Assembly: GCF_026745355.1 (NCBI RefSeq)
Contig: NC_079204.1
Span: forward strand, 49,608,285 to 49,672,284
Length of the DNA stretch: 64,000 nt
Reading direction: 5' to 3'
DNA from: Beta vulgaris subsp. vulgaris
Taxonomy: Eukaryota > Streptophyta > Magnoliopsida > Caryophyllales > Amaranthaceae
Shown here: piece after piece, positions 50,845 to 62,300 of the stretch
Layout of the letters: each line of letters begins with the position of its first letter
How positions within the stretch are numbered: the first letter of the stretch is position 1
Position numbers and translations under genes: made by a program
The notes under the pieces: model-generated
What the model was told of the DNA's origin: nothing
What the model saw: the letters and a program-made list of their open reading frames with translations, nothing else
Database searches by the model: none

Positions 50845-51765
50845 GGAAATTTTTTTTACGTCATATACCTCGTAAGTTTACAAATTCACCATATACTCCC
50901 ACTTTTGAAAAAATACATCCACTTTTCCTTAATAACTAAGGATATTACCATGTTAACGTTTGTTAGTCATTACCCTAATTAACTAACCTAAATTTATCCC
51001 TAGCCCTAAACCTTAACCCCTAATCTAATACCATAACCTTAACCCCTAACCCTAACCACCCCTCCCCCACCCTTACCCTTTCCCCCCACTGCCCCACCAC
51101 CCCAACAACCCCCCTCCCCACCACCCTCGAAGCCCCCCTCCCCGAGGCCCCCCTTCCTTGCAGCCCCCTTCCCCTTCCCCCGCAGCCCCACAACCCCCTC
51201 CCCTTCCCCACAACTGTCTCACCAGCCACGTTTTGTATAAGATTATCGTCCACCTCAGCACCGACAAATGGAGTATCCGACATCGGAGCTGCGAATGTGG
51301 AAGTTTGAAGATTCAAGCATCGATTGTGTTTTGAATTTCTAATGGGAGCTTCTAGAGCATTGCTGAATTCGAAAAATCTGAGGTGAAAAAGTCCAAAAAT
51401 CAAGGGGGTGCGACGGTTGCGGGGGAAGGGGAGGGGAGGGGGGTTGCGGCACTGAGGGGGAAGGGGAGGGGGACTACTGGGGTGGTGGGATAGTGGGGGA
51501 AAGGGTAAGGGGTGGGGGAGGGGTGGTTAGGGTTAGGGTTATTAGTGTATTAGATTTAGGAGTTAAGGGTAGATTTAGGTTAGTTAATTGGGGTTAGAGG
51601 GGGATTTAGGGATAATGTTTAATGGAGTTTAATGCCCTTAGTCATAAAGGGTAAGTGGATATATTTTTTTAAAAGTAGAGGGTATATGGTAAATTCCAAA
51701 AGTTAAAAGGGTATATGGTGCAAAAAAGATTGTCAGGGGGTATATGGTGAAAAAACCGTATTTTA
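50845..51765. mobile_element. Foldback/TIR element with G/C-rich centre
   Basis: The left arm (catatacctcg, caccatatactcccac, ttaataactaagg, ccctaaaccttaacccctaa, then C-rich) mirrors the right arm (G-rich, ggttagggttagggttatta, cttagtcataaagggta, gggtatatggtaaatt, gggggtatatggtgaaaaaa). The long inverted arms meet at a C-rich/G-rich stem around 51060-51230 and 51410-51530. It is the same family as 41525-42510. The ends are approximate. Confidence 0.65.
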
Positions 51766-53757
51766 AATTTGGATCGCATTTTTGTAACTTTGGACACTAT
51801 TTACTATTGTAGAAAAAACTTCAATAATTATAAAAGAAAAAATATGGTTATGTACGATTTTATTTGATTGGTCTTAATGTGTAATATATTAATAGTTAAT
51901 TGTTATTAATATAATGAAAGAGCTTTAACGTCAGATAAGTGAATCAATTTCCACATAAAGCAGAATGGGCTTAATATAGTTATATAAAAGTAGTACTTGA
52001 TAGTCACGTGGGTATTTAAAAAAACCTTGAGCGATGTATGGATATAAATATATTTGTTTTTTGAATTGAAATTGTATTCAATAATATGAAGCACACGACA
52101 CCTACAATAGAAATCCAAAACCAAAAAATGTAGATCAAATTGAAAAAAAAAAAAAAATTCTAATATGGCGAACCACGATTGTTGGGCAGAAGCCAAAAGT
52201 AACCCGTCGAAATACCATCTTTTACATCGTTGTCTGATGCAACTTGTACAAGGGGGTATAATGATCTAATATAGTTTTGATGTAGAATTAGAGTTAATCT
52301 AATCGATTGTACGTGAAATACTGACCGTCATTGTAATCCCGCACAAAATCCTATCAACTTACAACGGGAGTCAGGATCTCAATTCTTCTAACATACAAGA
52401 AACCACACTAATGCACAATAGTGAAGGGCGTGATTACAAAACCCATAAGTTATAAATAGATGGGACTTGTTGAAAACAACGAAAAAAAGTAAGAAAACAA
52501 ACTAGAAACTACAAAAGAAGATAGAAAGAGGCTTACGATGGACGAAAATATCAATAGCACCCTCTCTAAAGGCTTTTCTGTGAAAAGAGAAGAGAGAGAG
52601 GAGAGGAGTGAATAGCGGCTAGGTTTCCTTTTTTGTTGTATGGGTATATAATAAATCTTTTTTGACCATATGAATCCTTATTTTGGCCAGCTTCATTTGC
52701 GAACACTTGTATCGTACAATTGCTTCTTTTTTAAAAGAACATTTTTTATATTTTCCCTTATATCTATTTTTTTCCTTTATCCCACTTATTTTAACCCTTA
52801 CTTTACTTTTTGTGAACTTGTTCACGTGTAATCATTAAATGTCATTTTTCTAGTCGTGTTAAGTGATACTATAAGAGTAAAATAAAAGGTAAATTATTGA
52901 TAGATTAATATTCAGCAAATTATTTATGATTTTTACTATAATGTTGTTTGAAATTATTTTTTTCGAAATGATATTTGTATATATAAAGTATAATAATTAG
53001 AGGTGAATTATAAATAAAAATTATTTAGTGTCAATAAATTTCTATTGTTTTGATATTTAGGAAACAGAGTCAAATCAGTTTCTAGTTAAGCAAGTGTGGA
53101 CCAAAAATTATTATAATTGTTATATTTTGAAACATGTATATAGGATGTATTGCGCATTCTTATGAGATGCTTTTATTTAATTATATGGAGTAGCCTTGTG
53201 TGTTTGTGTGTGTGTGTTTTTTTTAAAAAAAATCTAAGATGCACTGTTTGTGTATTTTTGTTCTACATGGTACCCTTCACATTTTCAATACCCTTGTGCT
53301 TAATTAGGGAGGGTTGAAGCAATCGGCCTCTAAATTTATCTCTTAACCTTAACTAAGGTATGCGCTGAGGAATTTCTTCTTCTCGTTACGACCTATCTCT
53401 CCGAGCCTATTTAGACGACTCTCCGGGCTAGAGAGGTCGTCCCTATCGTCCAATCAACCTCGTACAAAGACACAACGACATCAACTGCTAAGACTACGGG
53501 CACTAATAAGCATTGTATAATGCGGCTAAAAGAAGTTTGTCTTACCGTGCTTCAAGCGTAAAGAGAATAGAAGCACTCAACTAGTTCTTGAGTTCCTCTT
53601 TAAAGTCTCACGTCGAGAAGAGACTCTCAGGGAGATCAAGCACGAGAGAATGGGAGCAACATAGGCGAGGAATGTTATATTGAAAGGCATTTATCTTTCC
53701 CTTGTAAAGAAAATTGCTTATAAAGCAAACTTCATCCATGTGAACATTATTGGTCAT
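51766..53757. other. Intergenic DNA with a probable LINE 3'-end scrap
   Basis: On the minus strand, ttgaatacaatttcaattca followed by an A run (about 52095-52052) resembles a LINE 3' end. The plus-strand A run at 52142-52155 may be a second insertion tail. A (TG)n tract lies near 53199-53217. No open frame with recognisable domains is present. Confidence 0.45.
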
Positions 53758-53953
53758 TGTTAGAGGATATTGGACCGTAGGTCTATATCTATGGGCAAGC
53801 CCCATTAGGTTAGTTTTATTAGGTTAAGTTTTTATGCTATGTTCTATATATAAGTAATGTAATTGTAGTTAATGGAGAAGACATAATAATACAACATCTC
53901 TTCTCTCTAATTTAACATGGTATCAAAGCCTAAGATCTAGGGTTCCTCTAACA
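53758..53953 (+). mobile_element. Copia-derived mini-element (196 bp) with 5-bp TSD GTCAT
   Basis: The unit begins TGTTAGAGG and ends CCTCTAACA, flanked by GTCAT on both sides (53753-53757 and 53954-53958). An LTR-like part ends ...TTTAACA at 53917 and is followed directly by TGGTATCAAAGCC, the initiator-tRNA-Met primer-binding site of Copia elements. Only about 23 bp then remain before the second CTAACA end. It looks like a 5' LTR plus primer site fused to the last bases of the 3' LTR, an internally deleted element. Confidence 0.8.
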
Positions 53954-53958
53954 GTCAT

Positions 53959-54485
53959 TTATCCTTATGGCCTTATACCACCCAAAAAGAGTTCAAGACA
54001 TAAACCTCTACCAAATGCCAAAAATACAAAAACTTTATGATTTTTAGTAATGTGTTTTAAATTTTCGTTCAGATTATATGAGTATTCAATGTTTTCCTTC
54101 AATTACACAAACATTGTGTTTCTAACACCATCTGTTGTTTCGATATAGGGAGCAACATCAACTAAAATGGATGTGTTGAGCAACTAACATCACCTATACT
54201 TTTTTTAGCAACATTGTCTGTATGTTGACTCTGCTTATTAACACGTGACCACAAAATTCTGCTGGATTTTTTTTGTTGCGATGGTAAGCATGGATAATGG
54301 AAGGAGAAGTCAGAAGTAGGAAGTACAAAGGATTGAGGGAGGGTATTAAAAGTGTGGTTGAACAAGTGAAATCTAGCAAAATCTATAACATATCATTGTT
54401 GTTATGCTGCTTTGCTTTATCATCTACTATAGGAAGTATTTAAGTTAATGTTGCTCCATAATATATTCAAGCTACGATTGGCATA
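53959..54485. other. Intergenic DNA, nothing recognised
   Basis: AT-rich sequence without repeat ends or coding signal. Short minus-strand frames at 54162-54379 overlap in two phases and have no known domain. Confidence 0.45.
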
Positions 54486-55050
54486 TTTTTTTTTAAATAA
54501 TTTGAGGAATGGTTTTATTAGGAATTGCCAAACAATTGTCCAAGTTACAGACAAAGGCTTCAAACGTAAGCCACAAACATAAAACGTATCATAACATTAA
54601 TACAATAGACTCATGGATACATGGCAACAAGGTGACATTATTTCCCAAAATAGGGGGGGGGGGGTGACAGGCGCTAATTGATCCAAACCATGAATTCCGC
54701 ATCACGTACAAGGCCTTGCTTGGCTAAACTGTCAACGACCACATTGGAGCTACGTCCTTTGTGAATGATTGAGATTGAGCTGGGGGAGGATGCAATGTAG
54801 TGGCGAATGAAATTTAGCTGGAAATTGAGGTTACATGGACCTCCATTAACTGAGTTACACCACATGACATTTTTTTAATCAGACTCGTTTATTAGGAAAG
54901 CATCTTTGAGTGCTTCGTTAGCCATGAAGATTTTTAGAGCCCGAAAAATTGCAAATACTTCAGCGCTATTAATTTCAATGTGGGGTATTGGGGAGAAAAA
55001 GTTAGAGAAATTCCATGATGAACATCTGGGACGCCTCCAATTGCTGAAAC
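54486..55050 (-). pseudogene. LINE RNase H fragment with in-frame stop
   Basis: On the minus strand, HIEINSAEVFAIFRALKIF (Glu-containing RNase H helix) is followed by a stop at INESD*, then CNSVNGGPCNLNFQLNFIRH and HKGRSSNVVVDSLAKQGLV, the terminal RNase H block with N..VD. A T9 run at about 54487 on the plus strand is the presumed A tail. The upstream first Asp region is lost. A poly-G run (about 54652-54664) lies just past the stop. It is a decayed 5'-truncated LINE, distinct in sequence from the 49702 copy. Confidence 0.75.
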
Positions 55051-55059
55051 AGAATTACA

Positions 55060-56171
55060 TAGTGATAAGAGGTTTTTAGTGTGTCGTTAAGGCAAAAAAA
55101 TCACTTTTCAAACAATAATTATAAAACCTAGTAAGCAATTGCTAAGAACATAGTAAAGGCAAGTCAAGGGTCGATCCACAGGGAAAATGGGATTAATTAA
55201 AATCTATCAAGTCTAAATTACTTAATTGAAGGGTTTGGGGGGGGGGGGTTTAAATTGATTGAGTAACAACTACTAGCTAATATCAAAGAACTATCAAATA
55301 AAGCGAGTTAAAATATCAAATAGGAAGACACTAGAGTTAAGGTTACTAGTATGAATAGGAATGTACAATGATCGTTAATGCAATTGTGAAGCAAAGGATC
55401 AGAGACGATTATGCAAGGTTTAGTTTTCTTCTAAAATACTCGATCCCGCTCTCGAATGGTCCTCAAGAACAATCATTTAATCAATCAACTAAATCCTCTC
55501 TCGAATGGTCTTTAGTCAATTGATTAAGAGATTCAATAAATTTGAAAAACCCTTAACAAAGGATCCCCTTAATTTCTACCCAATATCTTGGCCTAGAAAT
55601 TAAGTTGATTCTTAGGGATGATAAAAAAGTTCAAAATTCGATTTAAGAACATTTGAATTCAAAATAGCAAAGTATAAATGTGCTCAATATATATCCTAAG
55701 GTCTCAAAACACCAAGATCAATGCATAAACTACTCAGTAATCATGGATTCTAAGCAATTAAACATGAAATCTATGACTAATCTAGGACTAAACATGATTA
55801 AGAGATAATTAATCTAATAGAAATAACAATTATGAGACTATAAGAATGGAGAACTAATAATAAGGAAGAATAAGAACAACCATAAAAAGATGGAATAAAA
55901 ATTGAAACTTTGAAGTTAAATTGAATAAATAGTACCTTCGAAGTTGTAGGAATCACAAACTATGATTTAAGAATCTCAAATCTTTGACAAAATTAATGTG
56001 TTTATTACTCTAGTATGAACCCTACCGATACTCTGTATATTCTAGAATAATAAAGCATAAGTTAAACTAAAACAAAAACTATCATTTTTAAGTTGGCTCA
56101 AATTTTTCTTTTCCGGAAACGAAGGGTGGGGAGCAACAAAAGGAGATGCGGACGCACCAAGAGGAGGTGCG
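55060..56171. mobile_element. Retroelement fragment, left part, interrupted by a solo LTR
   Basis: The phrases ttttagtgtgtcgttaaggc and caagggtcgatccacaggga are typical of non-coding parts of plant LTR retrotransposons. The region leads without a gene into a tandem repeat (atgcggacgcaccaagaggag) that resumes after the solo LTR at 58690. The identification is by style rather than by a coding domain, so confidence is limited. A G10 run lies at about 55228-55248. Confidence 0.5.
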
Positions 56172-58689
56172 TGTAATCCCCCACAATTTTAAAGAATTTT
56201 TATAAAATATTCAAGTATTTATATAGTTATATTTAAATCCAAATGAGTTTGGAAAAGGATTTGACTATTTTAAAAGTCAAATGAAATTATTTTTCATAGC
56301 TTAATAAAATTAGAAATATTTTAAATAAGCATGTTTTAATAAAGGTTTTAAATATTAAAGTATATTGAAAAAGAAGTTTAATGGAATCGAAAATCCTAAA
56401 AGGATAAGGGAAAGAGTCATGTTGATGACTAAAGTCCTAAATTGTTCATCTTATTAGTCATCAAGTTTCATTAAACATAATCTCTTTTCCTAAGCCCATA
56501 AAGGGAAGCCTTTATATAAATATCCTAAAAACCCAATTATTTCACCCTACACATTTATTTCTCTCAATCTCACGTCACTTTCTTTCTCTCCCTTCCTTCG
56601 ACTTTTCTCTCTCTTCCTCGTGCGTCGTTCCTTCGGCTTTCTCTCTCAAAATTCGTTTCTTCTTCTTCACAAGAAACGTCACAAATCCTTCTCAAGAACC
56701 GAAAGTTGTTGCTGCCGGTTCCCTGCTGCTGCTGTTGCTGGCCAGCGCCATCTTCCTCCACTGTTGTCGGTTGTTTTCTTTTTTCCTTCCTAAGATTCCA
56801 TTAAAAGATTAGGTTTTTATGTTAATTTATTATTATTTATCATGTTTACCAATTAAATAACTATTTTATTTATATAAATAATTTCGCTCATTATAATTTG
56901 TAATATAAGAAATTTCAGATTTATTATATTGAGTTTATTTTTAGTTTTAATCATGGAAATAAGAGTTTTTAGGGTTTTTATTTGCTAGAAACTAAAGAAA
57001 TATATTATGAACTATAAGATTTGTTTAGTACGTAATTTTAAATACGTTGTACATATTTTCAGAAGAGTTATTAGATTTTAAAAGTGCTGTAATTTCAGTT
57101 GAGAAGTATTTATGGAGTTTTTAAGGATTTTTAATTGCTAGAATAGTAGTACTATACTAGGAATTAAAAATAACTTAAGTTTGACACTTAAAAAAGTTTT
57201 TTAAAACGTGTTTTAAGGGGTTTTGATCGTTTTAAAGCTGCTGTAATTTTTGGTTCAAGTTACTAATTGTAGTTACTTTATTTTCTAGGCGGAGAATACG
57301 TTGTAGGAGACTTTTAACGATATAAAAGTGGCCTACGGGCTAGTATATACGAGGTACGTACATTATTTACGTGCTATGTGGCTTAGTACCATGTTTAAGG
57401 AAGGTTTAAATTTTTAGTATCATGTATAGGAACCTGATTGTTCATATATGTGATTTCTGGAATTATTTTACATGTTATATGCATGTGTGCAACATGTGAT
57501 CTAATATTGATTATGATTATCAGATTATAATGTTTGTATGGAATGATTGATGTAAGCATGTTAAGTTAGTTTATTTATTAATTCATATAAGAATTAGTAT
57601 ATATTAAGTGAATCATCTAATGCATGTATTCATGAGAAGTATCATTTTATTATCTTATGAGGGTCGTGGACCTTATTTGGTAAGTTACAAGTTATACCTA
57701 TATAAAGGTAAGTTATTGTTGGCTAGGTTCAACAATTAAGTGAGTAAAGAATAAAAAGGAATTAAGTAGTCTTGGATTGTAAGTTGTGATCACTTGTTAA
57801 TCCAAAGATAAAAGAAGTTATGTTATGACTGTTTGATTTTAATTATGTGTTACTTGTCTGTGTGTGTCAACACAAGTAATAAGATGTAATTAACATAAAG
57901 TGTAACGAGAATAAGTTATAGACTTTAGACTTGTGCACGTCTAGAGTTGGACATAAGGGTTGGGGTTATGGTGAGCGTGCCATGGCTTTTCTAGGAATGG
58001 ATTTATCACCATCCCTCTTTTAATTTATTTCAAAGGTTCCTCGATATCGCAGGTCACTCTGAAATGCAGAGTCGTGCCCGCATTTCACATTTGTAGGCAA
58101 GACAACTCGTCCCAATAACTATTCCATTTAAGTATTAAAAAGATATTTTGAGTTTAGTTCAGTAAGAGTTGCTTGCAGTTTATTATATGATTATTTATTA
58201 TTTATTCCTATACGTTATTGTTTAGTATCATGTTTAGGAATATTTATATATATTTGATATGTAGTACTCAGCTTTGCTGATTACGTGCTTTACTTTTGTG
58301 TGTGATCATGGCATTGCCTTATTGATCCTGTGATGATCCTTCTGGTGAGCAGAGTCGATATTGTATTGACATTAAAGGTTCGCAGATGTGCATCACATTG
58401 GGAATCTGGAGTGGAGTGACTATTTAAATATCTAGCATAGTTAAGTTCTGTTTTCGTAGGAACATATTTAATTCAGGTTGTGGTTTATTTTAAGTTGGTG
58501 TGTTTAAGTTTCAAACACTTGTCATTTATTTAATAAGTCTTAATAAAGTTGGTTTTTAGTAAATTGTTTTCCGCTGTAAAATTCTGAATAAGCCGATACG
58601 TTATCACACGGCCGATAATGCCTGGGTAATTCTCTAAGTTTTATATTATAAAGTTATTTCTGAAAAGAGAAAATTATCGGGGTGTTACA
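56172..58689 (+). mobile_element. Solo LTR, copy 2, with perfect 5-bp TSD GTGCG
   Basis: It begins TGTAATCCCCCACAATTTTA and ends AATTATCGGGGTGTTACA; GTGCG occurs at 56167-56171 and 58690-58694. It aligns along its whole length with 2971-5427, sharing for example ctcgatatcgcaggtcactc, gtgcacgtctagagttggac and cagctttgctgattacgtgc. Like copy 1 it has tttatataaatatccta (TATA-like) near 56511-56527, then a CT-rich leader, and ttttctaggcggagaa near 57282. At 2518 bp without internal domain it is a solo LTR formed by LTR-LTR recombination. Confidence 0.92.
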
Positions 58690-58785
58690 GTGCGGGCGCA
58701 CTAAGAGGATGTGCGGGAGCACCAAGAGGAGGTGCGGGAGCACCAAGAGGAGGTGCGGGAGCACCAAGAGGAGGTGCGGGAGCAC
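58690..58785 (+). repeat. 21-bp minisatellite, split by the solo LTR
   Basis: Units of gtgcgggagcaccaagagga plus g start at 58690 (variant), 58711, 58732, 58753 and 58774 (partial); one more unit lies left of the LTR at 56146-56166. The plus-strand frame 58682-58876 (RRCGSTK repeats) is only this array read as protein. Confidence 0.9.
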
Positions 58786-59387
58786 AAAACCCTCCTACCT
58801 CAAAACCAAAATCCGTCGTCAAATGGTGCCGGCGCACCTTATTACTAGTGCGGGCGCACCAACTTTTCTACTCTAGTCGGACAGTTGAACTTAAAACACG
58901 CATAACTATTTTGTTTTAGATCCAAATCAATCTCATGACCAGTCGTTGGAAAGCTATCAAAACAAGCTTTTACCTCAAACTTAAATGATATTTATCCGAT
59001 ATGTGATTTGAAAGTTATGTCCATTTGAAGTTCTCTATTCAAGATTCTATTGTGCAATGTGCTCCTTTGTGCGAGCGGGCATGGGGAATGGTGCAATTGC
59101 GCCATTTCTCTATAAATCGTAGCCATCTTAGTAGTTTCACCTATATTAAGAATATGGCAAAACAAGGTGAAAGCAAATGTACTAGAAAATTAGTCCAAAA
59201 TGACAGAAAAAATGTCACTATGATCAAGCATGATCAAGTGAATGAAATAGAAGGGGAAAGGGAGAAGAAACAGGGAAAAAAGGGGAGAAAGAGGATCAAA
59301 ATGAGCTAAAAGGAGTCCGTAAAGTGCGTTTGAAATGCACTTATCATATAGGTTTACGGAGGTGTCTAGATTTCATTTGTAGACGAG
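58786..59387. mobile_element. Retroelement fragment, right part
   Basis: Continues the element interrupted by the solo LTR; contains a diverged copy of the gtgcgggcgcacc motif (58850) and sequence such as cagttgaacttaaaacacgc ataactattttg that looks like plant LTR sequence. The plus-strand frame at 59025-59309 is Lys-rich and has no known domain. Classification is tentative. Confidence 0.4.
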
Positions 59388-62300
59388 GTGAGGAGGAGGG
59401 GACCAGATAGAGAGGGTTGGATGGGTTGCTATTTTGAGAAGAGGAGGGGAAGGAGACCAAATAAGGCAAGACGGGTTTCTAAGAACTTCATCAGGAGAGT
59501 AGGGGAAAGGGTCGTTCCAAGCCTTGATCCACCAACTAAGGCGAAGAAGGATAAGGTCACGAAATTGGGGGATTAAGGTAGAATGGTTTGCAAAGATTCG
59601 AGAATTGTGTTTTTTCCAAAAGGGTACAAGCTATTACAAATAAGCTAGCAGCCCATATTTTTTTAAAAGAAGAGACCTTTTCGAGGGAGGGACCATTGGG
59701 AGAAGGCCTCTTTCAAAGAGGCGGGAGGACGCCACTGAAGGTTCCAAATGCCAAGCCACCATGACCATAAGCTCCAAGATGTATTAAACAGAAGTAAGAG
59801 ATGGTCACATGTTTCATAGTGTAAGGAGGAGAAGCCCAGGTACATACCAAATTTGATGCTGGGAGTATTCCAATTGAGGCTAATTTTGTCTTAGTATTCA
59901 ACTTCCTAAGGAGTTCAAGCCAAATAAAGAGTTCAATTACAAGACCACACCATAACCCTTTGATAATGTCTGGTGAAACTAATGACGAAGATTTAGCGAG
60001 CTCAAAGTGGGATGATTTCACTGAAAATAATCCATTATTTATGCAAGGTGTCCAGATTAAACAATCATCACATTTAGGATTTATTGAAGCTTTTTCAAGC
60101 AGATCAATCTAATAAGATTTGCCATATCCTCAACATGTCTAGGCCTCAAATTTCGAGCCCATGAAAACTGCCATACCCAGTCATGGCCATCCCACATGCC
60201 AAGTGAAGAAACATGAGCCTGAGGGGCTTGGGTAATTGAGAAAAGTCTTGGGAATAATACATTGAGAGGAAAGTCCCTAATTCAAATATCCTGCCAAAAG
60301 AGATTTTTACTCCTATCATCCACTTGCAGACGAATCTGAGAACTCGTCCAATTTCTAGTAATCGGGTTGCGAAAGATGGCGTTAAAGATTGATTTCCAGG
60401 GGGGCCCATGATAAGGTTGGGAGAGTTTGGTGATAAAGAAAGGTTGAGGATACCCATATTTCTGCCGCACAACCTGATGCCAAAGAGAAAGAGGATTTTG
60501 GAAATACTTCCACACCCACTTAAAAGTAGGGCTAAATTTCATAAAAGTAGGTTGCCCACACTGAGCCCACCTAGCAGATTTGATAATTTGATTCGGCCCC
60601 AAACCATCAAGGCCATGGATTTCTTACCATCGATTTCGCTCCGTAAGAAGTTTCTTTGCAATTGATTGATTTTGGCAATAACACCTTTTGGAATATGAAA
60701 GAGTGACATATAACATAGGGGTAGACTAGAGACTGCTGATTTGATAAGTGTAATTCTACCACCCAGAGATAGAAGCTTGCCTTGCCATGTCGCATTTTTT
60801 CTCTCAATTTTTTTGATCACTGGATCCCAAAAACTCAACTTGGACGAGGTACCCCCGATTGGAGACCGGTATAGATGAAAGGGAATGATCCCTTTTTGCA
60901 TTGGAGGGAGGATGCACATGAATCAAGCCAAGCATGCATCTTGAGTGTTTAATCCAAGAATTAGACTCTTATGATAATTGACTTTGAGGCCCGAAGCAAG
61001 GTGAAAGATGATCAATGTTTTTTTGATATTTTGCAAGTACTCCATATTGGGAGGAATAATCGTATCATCAGCATATTGTAAGTGCGTGATTTTAGGGCTA
61101 TCCGAAGAAACACTGATTCCTTCCCATAATCCCATGCTCGTCGCCTTTGATAGGAGTAAATGGAGGACTTCTACTACCATATTAAAAAGAAAAGGGGAGA
61201 GAGGATCCCCTTGACGTAGCCCCCTTTAAAGCTTTAAAGGTAGACTTGGCGAGCCATTAATAAGTATAGAAGCTGATGCAGACTTAACACAAGAAGCAAC
61301 CCATTTTCTCCATTCAATAGGAAACTCTAATTGAGCAAGAGCCCAATCTACAAAACTCCATGAGATGCTGTCGAATGCTTTATGAAAATCCAATTTCATG
61401 AGGATGGCTTCAATTTTCTTTTTTCGGCAAGAATCAAATTAATTTCCCCGCAATCAACGCATCATCTAAGATCTAACACCCTTTGATGAAGGACGTTTGA
61501 AACGGACTTACAACGAAATCCATAACTGATTGAAGGTTGATAGCAAGCAATTTTGTGATGATTTTGTAGATACAACCCACCATGGAGATAGACCTATAAT
61601 CCTTGAAGCCCTCAGGATTGATTGATTTTTCAATAAGGGCTATAAACGTCTTTTTGCAGCCCTTCAAATTTTTCACTAGTAGAATAAATGCTACTTGCTG
61701 CGGTTAAAAAGTGCTCTATTGCTGCGTTTTTGGGCGCGCAGCAATTAAGGGCGCAGCAATAGGTATTAATAATATTGCTGCGGTTTTAAACCGCAGCAAT
61801 ATTTCAATATATTGCTGCGGTTTCTAGCACAAAACCGCAGCAATATTATCATTTTATATCAGAAAAAATCCAGTATATTGCTGCGGTTTTCTGGTCAAAA
61901 CCGCAGCAATATGACCTGGTACAAAAAAAAAAAAAAAATTCAAATTTCTCGATGCATAAATATTTTGTGATTATAATACTATATATATTAATATAATCCT
62001 GTATAAACACTAAAAACTTGAAAATATGAAAATCAAAAAAAAAATCAACAACTAATAATATAACACTAAACTGAAACTACACTAAGAAAATGTAATTAAA
62101 CAAATACAAAAAAAAAAAAACCAAAAAAATACATTACAAAAAAAATATGAAAAAACTAGTATAACACTAAAAAACTGTAACTAAACACTAATAAACTGTA
62201 ATTACAAAAAAAAACAGAAAAATATACTAAAAAAAATAAGAAAAATTACAAAAAGATGAAATATGGATAATGAAGTACAACTAAAGCAGAAAGACGAAAG

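Noticed and set aside
51000..51060. Interstitial telomere array
   Set aside because: The ccctaa-like words are irregular and few, and are mirrored in the other arm of a foldback element, so they belong to the transposon.
52290..52640. 5' end of a LINE or a small gene starting near 52540
   Set aside because: The frame is short and no domain or repeat boundary supports it.
58682..58876. RRCGSTK-repeat protein
   Set aside because: It is a 21-bp minisatellite read in one frame; the number 21 keeps the frame open by chance.
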